A DNA stretch of 64,000 bases from Limnephilus marmoratus (lineage: Eukaryota; Arthropoda; Insecta; Trichoptera; Limnephilidae): NCBI GenBank assembly GCA_917880885.1, contig OU862919.1, forward strand, positions 51,435,058 through 51,499,057. The letters run 5' to 3'. Both the position numbers and the translations under genes were made by a program. Shown piece by piece: positions 31,594 to 42,399 of the stretch. Position 1 is the stretch's first letter, and every line of letters starts with the position of its first letter. The notes beneath the pieces were generated by a model. The model had not been told where the DNA came from. It worked only from the letters and a program-made list of their open reading frames with translations, and made no database searches.

Positions 31594-32691
31594 TTGCTAT
31601 TAAAGATATTAGACCAAGATTTGCTATTAGACCATAAAATCCTTTTCAAGAAACTTAAAAAAATTGGGATGTCAAACACAACTTTAAATCTGCTAATAAG
31701 CTACATGTCAGAACGTTCACAGTGTGTTAAAATTGAAAACCGTAAAAGTAAGCCTCTCCTAATCAATTACGGTGTACCGCAAGGAAGTGTCTTAGGACCT
31801 TTATTATTTTTGATATATATAAATGATATCTGCAACCTACACACCAAAGGAAAAATCATTAGTTTTGCTGATGACACTGTAATTTTATTTAATGAAAGTG
31901 ATTGGTTAACCACTTTCAAAGATGTTGAACACGGACTTGTACTTCTGCAAAAATGGCTTAAGCAAAACTCACTTACACTTAATGTTAACAAAACTAAATA
32001 TTTAACCTTTTCTATAACGGCTAGAGGACAACCAGCAGAGGATTATGCTCTTAAATTACACGATTGTCAAGGAAAAGACTTAACCCAATCATGCCACTGC
32101 CCCACCATAACACATTCGAAAAACATAAAATATCTCGGCATTGAAATCGATGAAAATCTTCGATGGGACTCCCACATAAATAGCATCACAAAGAAACTTA
32201 CAAATCTCATGTACTTCTTTAGAAACATACGCAATATACTTAATAAAAATGATCTATATAAAGTCTACTATGCTCTTTGTCAATCACGCATAGAATATAG
32301 GATTATAGGATGGGGAACTGCTTCAAACATTCACATCAAGCAGCTAGCTAGAACGCAAAAGGCAATAATAAAAACAATCCTAAAAGTACCCATAAAAACT
32401 CCATCAAAAGAAATTTTTAAAAACTTTAATGTGTTCAGCATTATTAAATTATACTCAAAAAATGCACTACTCAAATTTAAAGAAAAATATGAATACCTTG
32501 CTGACCAACACACCGACACTACAAGGTCAAAATCCTCAAAACTACTGAACATCCCGCTATTAAACACATCTTTTGGCCAGAAAAACCATAATTTACATGC
32601 TACAAAATTATATAATGCCCTTCCAATTGAAATTAAGAACACCATGGAGATACAAATGTTTAAAAAAAAACATAAAATTATGGTTAAGTAA
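31594..32691 (+). pseudogene. 5'-truncated ORF2 of a CR1/Jockey-type non-LTR retrotransposon (RT domain)
   Basis: An uninterrupted 365-residue frame. In order it shows LLDHKILFKKLKKIG (after the palm-1 DxxxAFD region, which is lost or altered), YGVPQGSVLGPLLFLIYIND (motif B), SFADDTVILF with the catalytic DD (motif C, about residue 90), LTLNVNKTKYLTF (motif D), YLGIEIDENLRWDSHI (motif E and thumb) and a C-terminal region ending ATKLYNALPIEIKN. The enzyme would copy element RNA at a nicked target site. The endonuclease domain and ORF1 are absent, as expected for 5' truncation, so it cannot move by itself. The long open frame suggests a fairly recent insertion. It is the reference for the shorter RT tails in this window. 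Confidence 0.9.
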
Positions 32692-32965
32692 ACAGGAAAA
32701 TGAGGAAATCATTAAAATTATGAAGTAACCCCAATATAACCTGCAGACAACAAACATTTACTTTTATTTTATTTATTGTTATTTTATGAAAATCAAGAAA
32801 CTAGAAGATGAGGAAATAAAAATCTACACCTATTCAGCAACATACAGTCCACCTCGGAACAGGAATACCTAGAGGACTGTAAACAAACCACTATATTGGT
32901 ATTTTTACTTATTTTGTAATTTTACGTTATCCTTATATTGTCATTAAAATAAAAAAAAGATTTTT
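32692..32965 (+). other. 3' UTR and A-rich tail of the RT element
   Basis: Contains a stem ACAGTCC/GGACTGT (32844-32850 with 32874-32880), less elaborate than hairpins of the sister tails, and ends in AAAATAAAAAAAAG near 32945-32960. Confidence 0.65.
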
Positions 32966-32984
32966 TTTTTTTTTTTTTAAATTT

Positions 32985-33180
32985 ATGACTAAAACCTCAA
33001 ATTGTAATATTTAATTAAATGAAGACAATATTAGCGAAACTCAATCGAAAACCTCTGAGACTGCGCAGTGGTTAGCGCATTTGCCCGGAAAGCGGAAGGT
33101 CCTGGGTTCAAAGGTCTTTTTCTAATTTTTCTGTTTCCAAATTTTCGATTGAGTTTCGCTAATATTGTCTTCATTGAATT
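32985..33180. repeat. Family H: 32-bp inverted arms around a tRNA-like core
   Basis: TGAAGACAATATTAGCGAAA (33019) and its inverse TTTCGCTAATATTGTCTTCA (33155) form nearly perfect arms. The interior reads CAGTGGTTAGCGCATTTGCC (A-box-like) and GTCCTGGGTTCAAAGGTC (B-box-like). The left flank resembles 42418-42475. Possibly a tRNA-derived SINE pair or foldback element. Confidence 0.75.
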
Positions 33181-33394
33181 AAAGAAAATTTTCAATAAAA
33201 TTTTTTCTCCAAATAATGTCATTATTCACCGGTAAAAGTAAGTCAAGTACGTTCCTTAACACCATGCATATTATGATAATATTCAAGACAACACAACAAT
33301 GATGCAGTAGAATAATTACTTTTATTAAACGATTATTTTTCAATTCGATTTTGTTTGTAACTCCAGTTCCCACTAGAGTCAATACCACTTTGGT

Positions 33395-33560
33395 ACAATT
33401 TATCTGGGTTGTGAGGTTAAGGGCACTGGAAAGGGAAGAGGATGAGAAATATCTTGAAAGAACCTGGCTATTTACATCTGGTGATGAAATGCCATTTAAA
33501 GTTTTTTGCTTGTTTATTTTCTGAATGGTGGTCTCTAGATCACCAATGTAATACTGACAG
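33395..33560 (-). repeat. SINE A fragment, diverged
   Basis: GGTTGTGAGGTTAAGGGCAC, AACCTGGCTATTTACATCTG and CTGAATGGTGGTCTC correspond to the reverse of the A body. Confidence 0.7.
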
Positions 33561-33639
33561 TACATACAGCACTGCTCGTGGTTTTGAACTCTTTTGCATC
33601 AAGTAATTTCATTTTGGTATTACTTGTAATTTTATTTTG

Positions 33640-34085
33640 GGCATCGCCACCCAGGCAACCATTTAACCAATAAATAATAAATAAAATACCTCTGCCATCG
33701 GTCACCCCAAGTGATTCGCTACGTTTAGTGATTTATTTAGCACGGGTGCTCGGGTTCATGGGGTGAGGTTTATCCAGGTCTTGGCGGCCGATGCCTCTGT
33801 ACACCTGCTGCGTGGCGGACCGATACGAGAGAGACTGTTTAAGGAGGTATTATGAACTCTCCAGCCATAGCCTTGCACCGCAGTTGAAGGGATGGATTCA
33901 TATGTCCATCACTCCTGGACACACCCTCTAAATTATTACCCACCCCTCGTATCTATTTTCTTCCCAGATCTTCCTCTCCTTCCTTTGCTTAAAAAATCCT
34001 AAACACAGTTAAGATGACTTCTAGGATGACATAGGCCCCAAGGGAAGTTATTTTCCTCTGGACCTCCTGTGTGGAACTTATGTAA
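33640..34085 (+). repeat. Family B, near full-length, sense strand
   Basis: Runs from the 5' end (ACCTCTGCCATCGGTCACCC) through GGGTTCATGGGGTGAGG, CACCTGCTGCGTGGCGGACC, TTGCACCGCAGTTGAAGGG and CCATCACTCCTGGACACACC to CCTGTGTGGAACTTATGTAA with an A-tail. Best local template for family B. No clear pol III boxes, so promoter type is unknown. Confidence 0.9.
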
Positions 34086-34089
34086 AAAA

Positions 34090-34512
34090 AGTATTTATTA
34101 ATAAGAACCTTAGGACAAATAATAATCCCTAAACTTAACACAACAACAGCCCAACATCATTACACATACTCAACCATAAAATCCTTTAACGAACTCCCTA
34201 AAGAAATACAATCCGAAAGGAATTATGAAATTTTTAATCAAAAATTAAAAAAAACATTTTACCATTAACTAGTTTTAGATATGTATTACGATGTGCCAAC
34301 TTATATTTTCCACTGTGAACCAAAATGCCAACTAATATTTTTTCTATCTATAACAACTGTCAAGTATGTATAGTACTGTCAATCTGATAGTGCTCCCTCC
34401 CTAAACACGAGAATTTCTCAATTAGGGAGGTATTGTTACCACCAATATTATATATTATATGTATTTGTTTTTTTTGTATATTATATGTATTGGTTTATTA
34501 AAAAAAAAAAAC
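34090..34512 (+). pseudogene. 3' end of CR1/Jockey-type non-LTR ORF2 plus 3' UTR
   Basis: The frame to about 34266 reads GQIIIPKLNTTTAQHHYTYS, then TIKSFNELPKEIQSERNYEI and a stop, matching the tail at 14730-14917 (PRCNTTTAQQFYKYIGVKWF). Only the last 50-60 codons remain, making this a strongly 5'-truncated insertion. Its 3' UTR holds the hairpin at 34396-34430, and the element ends in an A-run near 34500-34512. Confidence 0.8.
34396..34430 (+). other. 3' UTR hairpin of non-LTR element (copy 3)
   Basis: Outer stem CCTCCCTAA/TTAGGGAGG (9 bp), inner GAGA-ATT-TCTC. Same geometry as 15160-15191, with compensating base changes. Confidence 0.85.
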
Positions 34513-34984
34513 AAATGTAAAAGTATTCCATTGAATAACCATAATCTTCCAGTTCAACCTGCAGGCCGTAAGCATATGACAGGGAAATTGTATGTAATAG
34601 TTAATGTAACATCTATTGTACCCGAACATATCGATTAACTAGTTAACGAATTCATATTTCGCCTAGAAGTTTCAAATGTCTAACTTCTTGGGACGATGTA
34701 TCCATTACACGATATACGACCGTGTCAGTATCGTATGGGCATTTTTAACTCGAACTTATTATTATATTATTAAAGGAACTATTTTAAAGAATGCTTCAAA
34801 ACATTAAATTTAGTTAATTATTTGCTTTATATCTAGAATTTTCTAGTTCAACTTTAAGGAAAACACGACCGTTTTTATACAAAATTTTAATTTGGTTTTG
34901 AGGCCAAAATACTAAAACAAACTGAATATTATTATTTTTTTTTTCGAAAGAAGCAAACACATTGTGACTTGACATTTTAAATAA
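34513..34984. other. AT-rich, unassigned
   Basis: No recognised feature; may include decayed upstream PLE sequence. Confidence 0.4.
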
Positions 34985-35271
34985 ATAAAAAGAAAATACT
35001 TTGGCAAAATACTAAGCCACTCGGGCGTTTATAATATTAGATGCAACGATTGTCCAGCGTTCTACATTGGGCAAACGTCACGCAATGTGGAAACTAGAGT
35101 AAAGGAACATATAAGATGCCTAACCAGTTCAGGGTTTTCAGAATTCGCAGAGCACTTAATTAATAAAGACCACACTTTTAACTGGGATACGGGTATTAAA
35201 GTAATACACAAAAATGGGATAGGCTTAAGATTAAATAATTTAAAGGCATTGGAAAAAAAAATCAGTTAATA
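34985..35271 (+). pseudogene. Penelope-like element ORF C-terminus, GIY-YIG endonuclease domain
   Basis: The frame from 34988 reads SHSGVYNIRCNDCPAFYIGQ, then TSRNVETRVKEHIRC and FAEHLINKDHTFNWDTG, ending at a TAA near 35268. GVY...YIG with the downstream R (TSRNVETR), KEH and LINKDHTF are the hallmarks of the GIY-YIG nuclease fused to the C-terminus of PLE reverse transcriptases. The RT part is missing upstream, and a stop at 34982 closes the frame. About 210 bases downstream lies a hammerhead-like motif, the expected PLE 3' arrangement. The second copy at 42790 aligns well. Confidence 0.85.
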
Positions 35272-35469
35272 CAAAGGCTGAAATCATTAATAATCAACTA
35301 AATTTAACATTCAGCCCTATTATAAGTATGTTTCCCGTTATCCCACTCGCCCCTCCCCCATTTCCCTCCCACAACTACGCACTGTCCCACTCTAATTCAC
35401 TGTCTCTTTCTTTCACAATTTGTATATATATATATGTGTGTATTTTCCTGTATTTGTCAGTATTTTTTA

Positions 35470-35515
35470 TATTCAGTCCTGATGATGGTACGGAGGTACC
35501 GAAACCGGTAGACGG
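35470..35515 (+). ncRNA. Hammerhead-ribozyme-like motif (PLE type)
   Basis: CTGATGA at 35479-35485, one extra base, stem II GGTAC-GGAG-GTACC, then GAAACCGGTA at 35501-35510. Minimal stem III ACC/GGT. It lies downstream of the GIY-YIG fragment and is followed by AACAAAGTATTTTATTT. Confidence 0.7.
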
Positions 35516-35549
35516 AAAAAAATAACAATTAAGTGACGTGAAACAAAGT

Positions 35550-36394
35550 ATTTTATTTTTATTTATTTGAATATTATTCTTTTAAATCAAAATATATCTA
35601 GCAGTGATAGGTGCTATTTTATTTATTTTTATTTTTAATTATTATATATTGGTCATTCAAGAATTCAATTTAACATGGTTTTGGAGGGAATTGTAGAATT
35701 AGTTTTTGGAGAGATAATTAGAATTATTGAAAAAATTAATCTTACTCTACTCACTAAGTAATTAAAAACACAATGAAAAAAAAATACTTCATCAGTTTTT
35801 AAGGCATTTCTTTGGGTAGAAATTTCAATTTATTTTTTGTAATATGAATTTACGTCACCAAAATGTTTTTAAATTTTATAATTCATTATATTAGATTGTA
35901 AATAGAGAAAAAAATATTTTAAAAAATAAAACAATCACTGAGTAAACTTCACTTTTATAAATGAAAAATGATTTTTAGTAAGTTATTGTTTTATTTATTA
36001 TATTGTCACAACACAAAGTATCTGCCTCTTATGAAAAAAACAATAAAAACTAATTTTTTATAATTTTGATTATCTCACAAATAATTGCCAAAGTTGCCTC
36101 TAAAATGATGAAAAGTTGAATTCTTTAACTACCCATATTTTATAAATTAAAAAAAAAAAATAAATAAAGTAGCGCATATTAGTACCTACTACATTTTTGC
36201 CTTTTGATAAAATCATATAATTTTTCAGTTTGGTTAAGTATTTTGGTCTAAAATACAGAAATAAATTCTTTATGAAATACGACTTTAGGCCAAATAGTTT
36301 ATTTGGTATTTTTCAATAGTTAACTAAATGGAAACTTAAGTCAAATCGGGTACCTACGTAGCAATATTCCAATAAACTAATCTTCTTGTACAAA
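35550..36394. other. AT-rich, unassigned
   Basis: Long A/T-rich stretch without recognisable genes or families. Confidence 0.5.
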
Positions 36395-36790
36395 AAAATC
36401 AATATCTGCTTGCTTGCGCATTCTATGCACTGCCATCCGATTGCGATGAAACTTTGGACATATGTTGTGCGCACGCTCGCAAAGGTTACAAGGCTATAAA
36501 CAATGGTAAACTCTTGCGTTATGAAATTTGTATAAGTGAAAATGTGTGTATTTCATATATTTTAGCGGCAGGGAAGAAAGGCAGGAGGGGGAGGGGAACG
36601 GGAAAGGCGGGGTTCGCGGGAGGTTTGACGAGGGAGACGAAAGGCATGGAAGGCAGAAAGGGAACGCGAGAGGGGAAGGGGATTCGGATGGTTAACGGAG
36701 ACGCATGGGAAAGGACATGCAAGTAGAATTTATTCATTTCTTTGAATTGCATTGCAACGCATGCCGGGTACCAGCTCCATAACATAAAAC
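36395..36790 (-). repeat. Dispersed family D, reverse
   Basis: Ends with TTGCAACGCATGCCGGGTAC (inverse of the D start) and carries the purine-rich tract at 36570-36680 and GTGCGCACGCTCGC near 36468. Confidence 0.8.
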
Positions 36791-37619
36791 AATTGAAACA
36801 ACCACGTAACCATATTTATAATTAATAAAAATATTATATTTTTTAACTTGAACCACCCCAGAATCGAACCCCCCATATTCACTAAAAAGAAATCGAAAAT
36901 AGCAAATATTATTAAAATACATGTATGTTTCTGTAAAAGCCTGTAAATTGGTAAATCTTAGGATTTACTAGTCAAACTATTTATACTTAAAAGTTGGTAA
37001 ATCTTAGAATTTACTGGAAAATCTTAAGACTCACCGTAGTACGAGCTTTTACAGTAAAATATATATAATAAATCGTCGAAAATAACATCAAAATTTGGTA
37101 TTTCACATAGGATAATATAATAAACCAACGAAAATTCTATGCACATAACCACAAAACCGTTCCAATTCATTAAAAGTTGAGGGTTCAATTCCTATTCTCA
37201 CATTATAAAATTCTGATTTTACGTAGTTTAAATCAGTGGCGTAACGACTCTCAGGCAATGGGCAAGTCTGTGAACCGAGACACGCCTCTTTGCAATGAAT
37301 TGAATTTCAAGTAATGGTCCTAATGGATAATGGGCATGATTTATCATGTTTTTACATGCTAATTTCAATAGATATCTTAAGCAACCTTTTTATTGGTTGT
37401 GCACAAATGACCTGTGCGCCGCAGGCCAAATCCATTACTCGTCTAATAAAAAAAACAGCTTCTGTGTTAAAGAACCGAAGGCTTTCAATAAAACTTCAGT
37501 AAGTAAATCATTAGAAGTATGTCAATTGCTTTTAGGAGATACAGGGAGCGCAGTTCTAAAGGGAACCAACTCCATCAAAGTTGATTTTGCGAGAATCAGA
37601 AAAAGATTTTTTCTAATAA
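36791..37619. other. Unassigned, with two B-box-like words
   Basis: AGAATCGAACCCCCC (36852) and GAGGGTTCAATTCC (37180) look like opposed B-box remnants. CAGTGGCGTAACGACTC at 37229 resembles a hAT-type end. No complete element resolved. Confidence 0.35.
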
Positions 37620-37621
37620 AC

Positions 37622-37742
37622 CGCCCCGTGGTCGAGGGGTAAGGCTCTCGACTAGCAATCTGGAGGTTACAGGTTCAAAATTCACCTTATTTCATAATTT
37701 ATTAATATAAGATAATATACTTACGTTATATTTGCAGTTTAC
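37622..37742 (+). repeat. SINE A head, 5' part of a split copy
   Basis: GCCCCGTGGTCGAGGGGTAA, CTCGACTAGCAATCTGGAGG and AGGTTCAAAATTC form the tRNA-like head. The linker reaches ATATTTGCAGTTTACGTTG, where the minisatellite starts. The body resumes at 42253. Confidence 0.85.
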
Positions 37743-37932
37743 GTTGTAGTATACTTTGTAGTATACGTTGTAGTATACGTTGTAGTATACGTCGTAGTAT
37801 ACGTTGTAATATGCGTCGTAGTATGCGTCGTAGTATGCGTCGTAGTATGCGTCGAAGTATGCGTCGTTGTGTGCGTCGTAGTACACGTCGTAGTATACGT
37901 CGTAGTATACGTCGTAGTATACGTCGTAGTAT
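37743..37932 (+). repeat. 12-bp minisatellite, left part
   Basis: Imperfect units GTCGTAGTATAC. Array sequence continues at 41972 beyond the inserted retrotransposon. The tyrosine-rich antisense frame is incidental. Confidence 0.95.
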
Positions 37933-38128
37933 ACTTTTTATTTTTTTTATTTTTTTATTTATTTAACGCCCAAAGGGCTTTTACATTTTGGTAGTACAAA
38001 TAATTCATGACAGATTATTTTTAAACAAATACAGAAATAATAAAAATAAAATTTGATAAAAAAGCACACAAGTCATAAAAATACAAAAATACAGCGATTT
38101 CATAGGTTTTCAGAAAAAACAGATAGGT

Positions 38129-40990
38129 TTAGGAATAATTTTGGAATAAGTTTTTCACAATATCAACAAATTTCGCCAAGTTTATGCTAAATATGTCAAT
38201 ATCACCTAAGTACTGATTTCCCATAGTGTGAAATCCTTGTATCGGAGAGTGGGCAGTGTAGTTCCGCTTATGAATGCTACAGTAGAATAGTGTATTTTGT
38301 CGTGTAGTTACTGTCGGTATTCGTAAGTTTATGAGTTGCAGTAGTTCGCAACAGTCAAATTTAGAGTTAAGTATTTTGAATAAAAATGTTAATTCGTTTA
38401 TTTTAAGTCTGTCTTCTAGTGTGTGTATTTTTAAAATATTTAATAATAAATTATATTTAGTCTTGTAGTGGGATATTTAATTTAAAATTTATAAAACGCA
38501 GAATTTTTTTTTGTATTCGCTCAATGTTATTAATGTGAATTTTGTAAGATGGAGACCAAACTACCGAGTTATATTCCATTAGGCTTCTAACTAGAGATAT
38601 ATATAATAATTTAATGACTTGAATGGAATTAAAGTTTTTGGTTGTTCTTAATATGAAGCCTAGTGTTTTCATACCTTTGTTTACAATTTGGTGGATATGA
38701 TTGGCGAAACTTAGTTTTTCATCCAAAATAATTCCAAGATCTCTCATTTCCGTGACTCTTTCTAAAGCTGTGTTATTGATGGAATATTCAAATAAAACAG
38801 GATTTTTATTTCTAAAGAAAGTCAAGGTTTTGCACTTTTCTATATTTAAGAATAAATTATTTTGAGCGCACCAATCTTTAAACTTACTAATATTTGACTG
38901 AAGTATATGGCAGTGATTTACATCAGTTATTTTCTTGTATAGCTTGATGTCATCAGCAAAGAGCAATACCTCGACATCGTTGAAGCAATTAGTTATATCA
39001 TTGATAAAAATGAGGAACAAAATCGGGCCAAGGACCTTGTGGTAGGCCACTAGTAGCCCAGAAAGCTTTCGAGATCCATGATTTTATTTTCACGAACAGT
39101 TTACGATTTAATAAATAGCTAGTAAACCATTTTAGCATGTTATCCCTTATTCCTAGAGCAAATAGTTTTTGGATTAGTAGTTTATGGGATACTTTGTCAA
39201 ATGCCTTCGAAAAGTCTGTATATATGCAGTCGACTTGTTTGTTTTCTGCAAAAGATTGTATTATGAAGTTTTGAAATAGTGTGTTAGTTGCGGTAGATCT
39301 ACCTTTGATAAAACCGTGCTGTTTTTGGTCAATTAATTTTATTAATTTGGGATAGATTTCATCAAGGACCAGTGATTCAAAAAATACTGACGGTATACAA
39401 ATGGGGCGATAATTGGCTATATTAGTGTCGTCTCCTTTTTTGTAGATAGGTGTAATGAAGCTAGATTTCCAACGGTCTGGAAAGGGTCCAAGGGTCAAGA
39501 GACAGTTGAATAATAATGTGAGTGGTTTAGATAATGTATTAGAGTATTTTTTGAGGAATATTGGTGGAATGTTGTCTGGGCCAGTGGATTTGTCAGTGTC
39601 TAAGGAAAGTAATTTCTGTTCGCAGCGTTTTTGTGTGATATGGCAATTTGTTAAGTGTGTAGTCTTGCTAAATTTGTATTCAGGTATTTTGTCATCTGGG
39701 GTGTCTTCATCATATACATTTTTGAAGAAATCCGAAAAAAGGTTTACAATGTCCTGTGTATTGTTTGCACTGGTTCCGTTCATTTGCATTATTGGCGGGT
39801 ATTCTGTGTTTTCATTGTTTATTTTTTTAAGAAATTTCCAAAGATTTTTGGATTTAAAGGCAGTGTCCTCCATAGAGGTTATATACTTTTTGTAACATTT
39901 TTTGGAAAGATCTTTACATTTTTTCCTGGTTTCGCTAAAGATTATGTAATCACTTATGGATTTGCTGTGTTTGAATTTTTTGTGTTGACTCTTTTTTTGC
40001 TGAAGAGAGGTAATAAGCTCTGATGAGAACCAAACCGGGTAGGTATAGCTTCTCGGTGTATAAAAAGGTACATAGGATTCAATAGTATTAGAAAAGTTTA
40101 AATAAAGTTCGTCTATAGATTCATCAATGTTTTCATCGGATAAAAAAGACCAGTCTGTATTTGAGAGATGGCTGTTAATGGAGTCGAAGTCGGCTCGTTT
40201 AAAGTTTAGGACTCTTTGTACAGGTATTCTTTCATTATCGTATTTAATATTTAATTTAATGTATAGGGGAGGGTGGTGATTATCTATTGGTAGGAGTGGG
40301 TCATTTGAGAGTTCTACAGATATTTTAGGATAGTTTGATAAAGCTAAGTCTAATAAGCGATTGTTATTATTATATATAAAATTATGTTGGTGAAAGTTTA
40401 GAAAGTTTACCATGTCCAAAACTTCACGTGCACGATCGTTTTCACTTTCGTTTGTGATGAGCCCACAGTTGTTTGCTTTCCATGTTAGGTTTGGTACGTT
40501 ATAATCTCCAACGATAACAATTTTCGAGTGAGAATATTTTGAGGAAATTGTTTCGATGTCTTCACAGTGGTTTCTGTATGTTTGAGGGTCAGAAAGTGGT
40601 GGTAGATAGGCCGTTCCAAATATAATTTTCTCGAGAGGAGTCGTTACTTGTACAAAGAGATGTTCAATGTTTTTGTGTTTCGTTGTTAATTTTCTTGATG
40701 ATAACTTCTGTTTTATCGCAATTAAAACTCCTCCACCTCTTGACTTGGAACTTGATCTCACGTTTCTGTCGCAACGAAATATTTTGTAATTAGTAAGACC
40801 GAGTTCAGTCGACTTGATATCAGAGTTTAGCCAGGTTTCGGCAAGTATAATGATGTCATGATGATGTGAAGGTAGAGCTGCTCGTAGATCATCGAGTTTG
40901 GATCGCAGTCGGCGGACGTTTCGGTAATAAATTTTTAAAGTTCTGGTTCGATTGTTAGGAGGAATTGCTTGGATATTTTTGTAATTGTCT
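38129..40990 (-). pseudogene. ORF2: endonuclease and reverse transcriptase, two small frameshifts
   Basis: From the N-terminus: EEP endonuclease with YYRNVRRLRSKLDDL, DIIILAETWLNSD, GGGVLIA, GTAYLPP and VGDYNVPNLTW. Then a linker, and the RT with KSSFITPIYKKGD, NYRPICIPS, IYTDFSKAFDKVSH (motif A), GLPQG (motif B), LLFADDIKLY (catalytic motif C), FLNIEKCKTLTF and LGIILDEKLSFANHI. The tail continues to a TAA at 38129-38131. The frame is lost near 39034, where GLPQG should run into SVLGP and about 5 bases appear to be missing, and shifts again near 38456. The protein would nick DNA and reverse-transcribe the element RNA. Its start overlaps the end of ORF1 near 40990. Confidence 0.9.
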
Positions 40991-41725
40991 AGTTTTTTGG
41001 CAGATTTGGTACAATTCTGGGAGTGGAGTTTATGTATTTTATGGTGACATCTTCACCATTTTCTTTCCGTATCTCCAGTTGAACCCTCAGATCTTTTAGC
41101 AATTTTTGTTGAGCCGGAGTTGAGTCGGGGTAAATTCTGACATTGTTCCTAAGAAGACCTCGTTTGCTGAGAATATTAAATATTTAAGTATTATTTAAAT
41201 ATTAAGAAATTTTCTCGATTGTATTGAGTTTTCCAGTTCGATTTTTATTGATCTAGGCTTGCTATTTGATAATTTTCCAATTCTATAAAATTTTGAAATA
41301 TTTTCATTTGCTGATTTTCATTTGCTGATTTGATTTATTTCACTGATTATACTGGTGACAGCTGCCTGGTCATCCAAGATTCTGCTGACTACTGTCATCT
41401 TAATACTTTCAGGCACATTGCAAATAATAATATTTTTGGAGCGCACTTGTTGTTCATTCATTTCCGAAATCGCCTCGCAAATACCAAAGTTATTTTGAGA
41501 AGAATTTGCTCTTATATCCTTGTATGCACGCAGTTCACCTTCTAAGCTAGCAGTTTTGGATGCTACAGCTGAAGACATGCTACTTATGGCGTTTAAGATT
41601 TCACATGCAATTGGAGAAATTTTAGAAATTTGATCTTTATTAAATATGTTGGCTGGATCAAATAGTACCTTATTTAGGGCATTGACTGCTACTTCTGCTT
41701 TGGAGATGAAATTTTGCACATCCAT
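40989..41725 (-). pseudogene. ORF1 of the non-LTR element (RNA-binding-type protein)
   Basis: It begins MDVQNFISKAEVAVNALNKV and contains a helical, heptad-like stretch (ISSMSSAVASKTASLEGELR) and then RSKNIIICNVPES, a signature of the RRM-like ORF1 proteins of L1/CR1-type elements. The first frame stops at 41318. A later frame (LRNNVRIYPDSTPAQQKLLK, then DLRVQLEIRKENGED) ends at a TAG at 40989-40991, so a frameshift or small deletion lies in 41160-41320. Such proteins coat element RNA and chaperone reverse transcription; this is family knowledge. The stop overlaps the ORF2 frame. Confidence 0.75.
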
Positions 41726-41971
41726 TGTGAACCGTTTAAATATTTGGAACTATTCACTGCTTGACAATGTTTGGTTATGTTGATTTGTTTTTGCTTTTGT
41801 TAACACAGTTCACAGACACTTGCAATGAAAAGCACTATTTTATTAGTAAATAAGTGCTGCTTCTTAATATTTTATGATGTTTGTGTGCAATAAGTCACAG
41901 TAAATAATTAAAATGTTTAATTTTGACGGGAGTAGATCGAAATATGTTTACACTGTCAAAAGAGTATTGTT

Positions 41972-42252
41972 ATAAGTCTTAGTATACGTCGTAGTATACG
42001 CTGTAGTACACGTCGTAGCATACGTCGTAGTACACGTCGTACCATATGTCGTAGTACACGTCGTAGTATACGTCGTAGTGTACGTCGTAGTACACGTCGT
42101 AATATATGTCGTAGAATACGTCGTAGTATACGTAGTAGTATACGTCGTAGTATACGTAGTAGTATAAGTCATAGTATACGTCGTAGTATTCGTCGTAGTA
42201 TACGTCGTAGTATACGTCGTAGTATACGTTGTAGTATACGTTGTAGTATACA
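41972..42252 (+). repeat. 12-bp minisatellite, right part
   Basis: Same GTCGTAGTATAC-type units as at 37743, with more variants (GTACACGTCGTAG). The threonine/tyrosine antisense frame is incidental. Confidence 0.95.
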
Positions 42253-42330
42253 TACGTTCCAGAGTGGAATCCTGGTGTAAAACCATCATTCAGAAGTGAA
42301 ATGTTACTTAAACGGCTTTAGTCGTTATTA
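42253..42330 (+). repeat. SINE A body, 3' part of a split copy
   Basis: TACGTTCCAGAGTGGAATCC, GGTGTAAAACCATCATTCAG and ACGGCTTTAGTCG match the A linker and early body, and so complete the copy begun at 37622. Similarity stops before the CCAGGTAC block. Confidence 0.8.
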
Positions 42331-42399
42331 TAAACGTAACCATTATATTTTGTATAGGTACTTTATATAGACGCTTAAATAAATAGATAAAATTAGAAT

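Larger units (their letters stand above)
37935..41970 (-). mobile_element. Nearly full-length CR1/Jockey-type non-LTR retrotransposon
   Basis: A roughly 4-kb minus-strand element with 5' UTR (41726-41970), ORF1 (40989-41725), ORF2 (38129 to about 40990), and a 3' end with the small hairpin GCCCTTTGGGC followed by GTTAAATAAATAAAA and an A/T-rich tail at 37935-37965. Both flanks are the same 12-bp minisatellite, so it inserted into that array and the exact target duplication cannot be read. Only small indels break its frames, so it is fairly young. ORF order, overlap and domains match the CR1/Jockey groups; the clade is inferred. Confidence 0.9.

Noticed and set aside
39455..40023. Plus-strand frames of 122-146 codons
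   Set aside because: They lie antisense to ORF2 of the non-LTR element, whose motifs are clear on the minus strand.
37692..42289. Tyrosine- and threonine-rich antisense frames in the 12-bp array (DAYYDAYYDAYY, YTTTYTTTYTTT)
   Set aside because: Simple translation of a 12-bp minisatellite; no start context or conservation expected.
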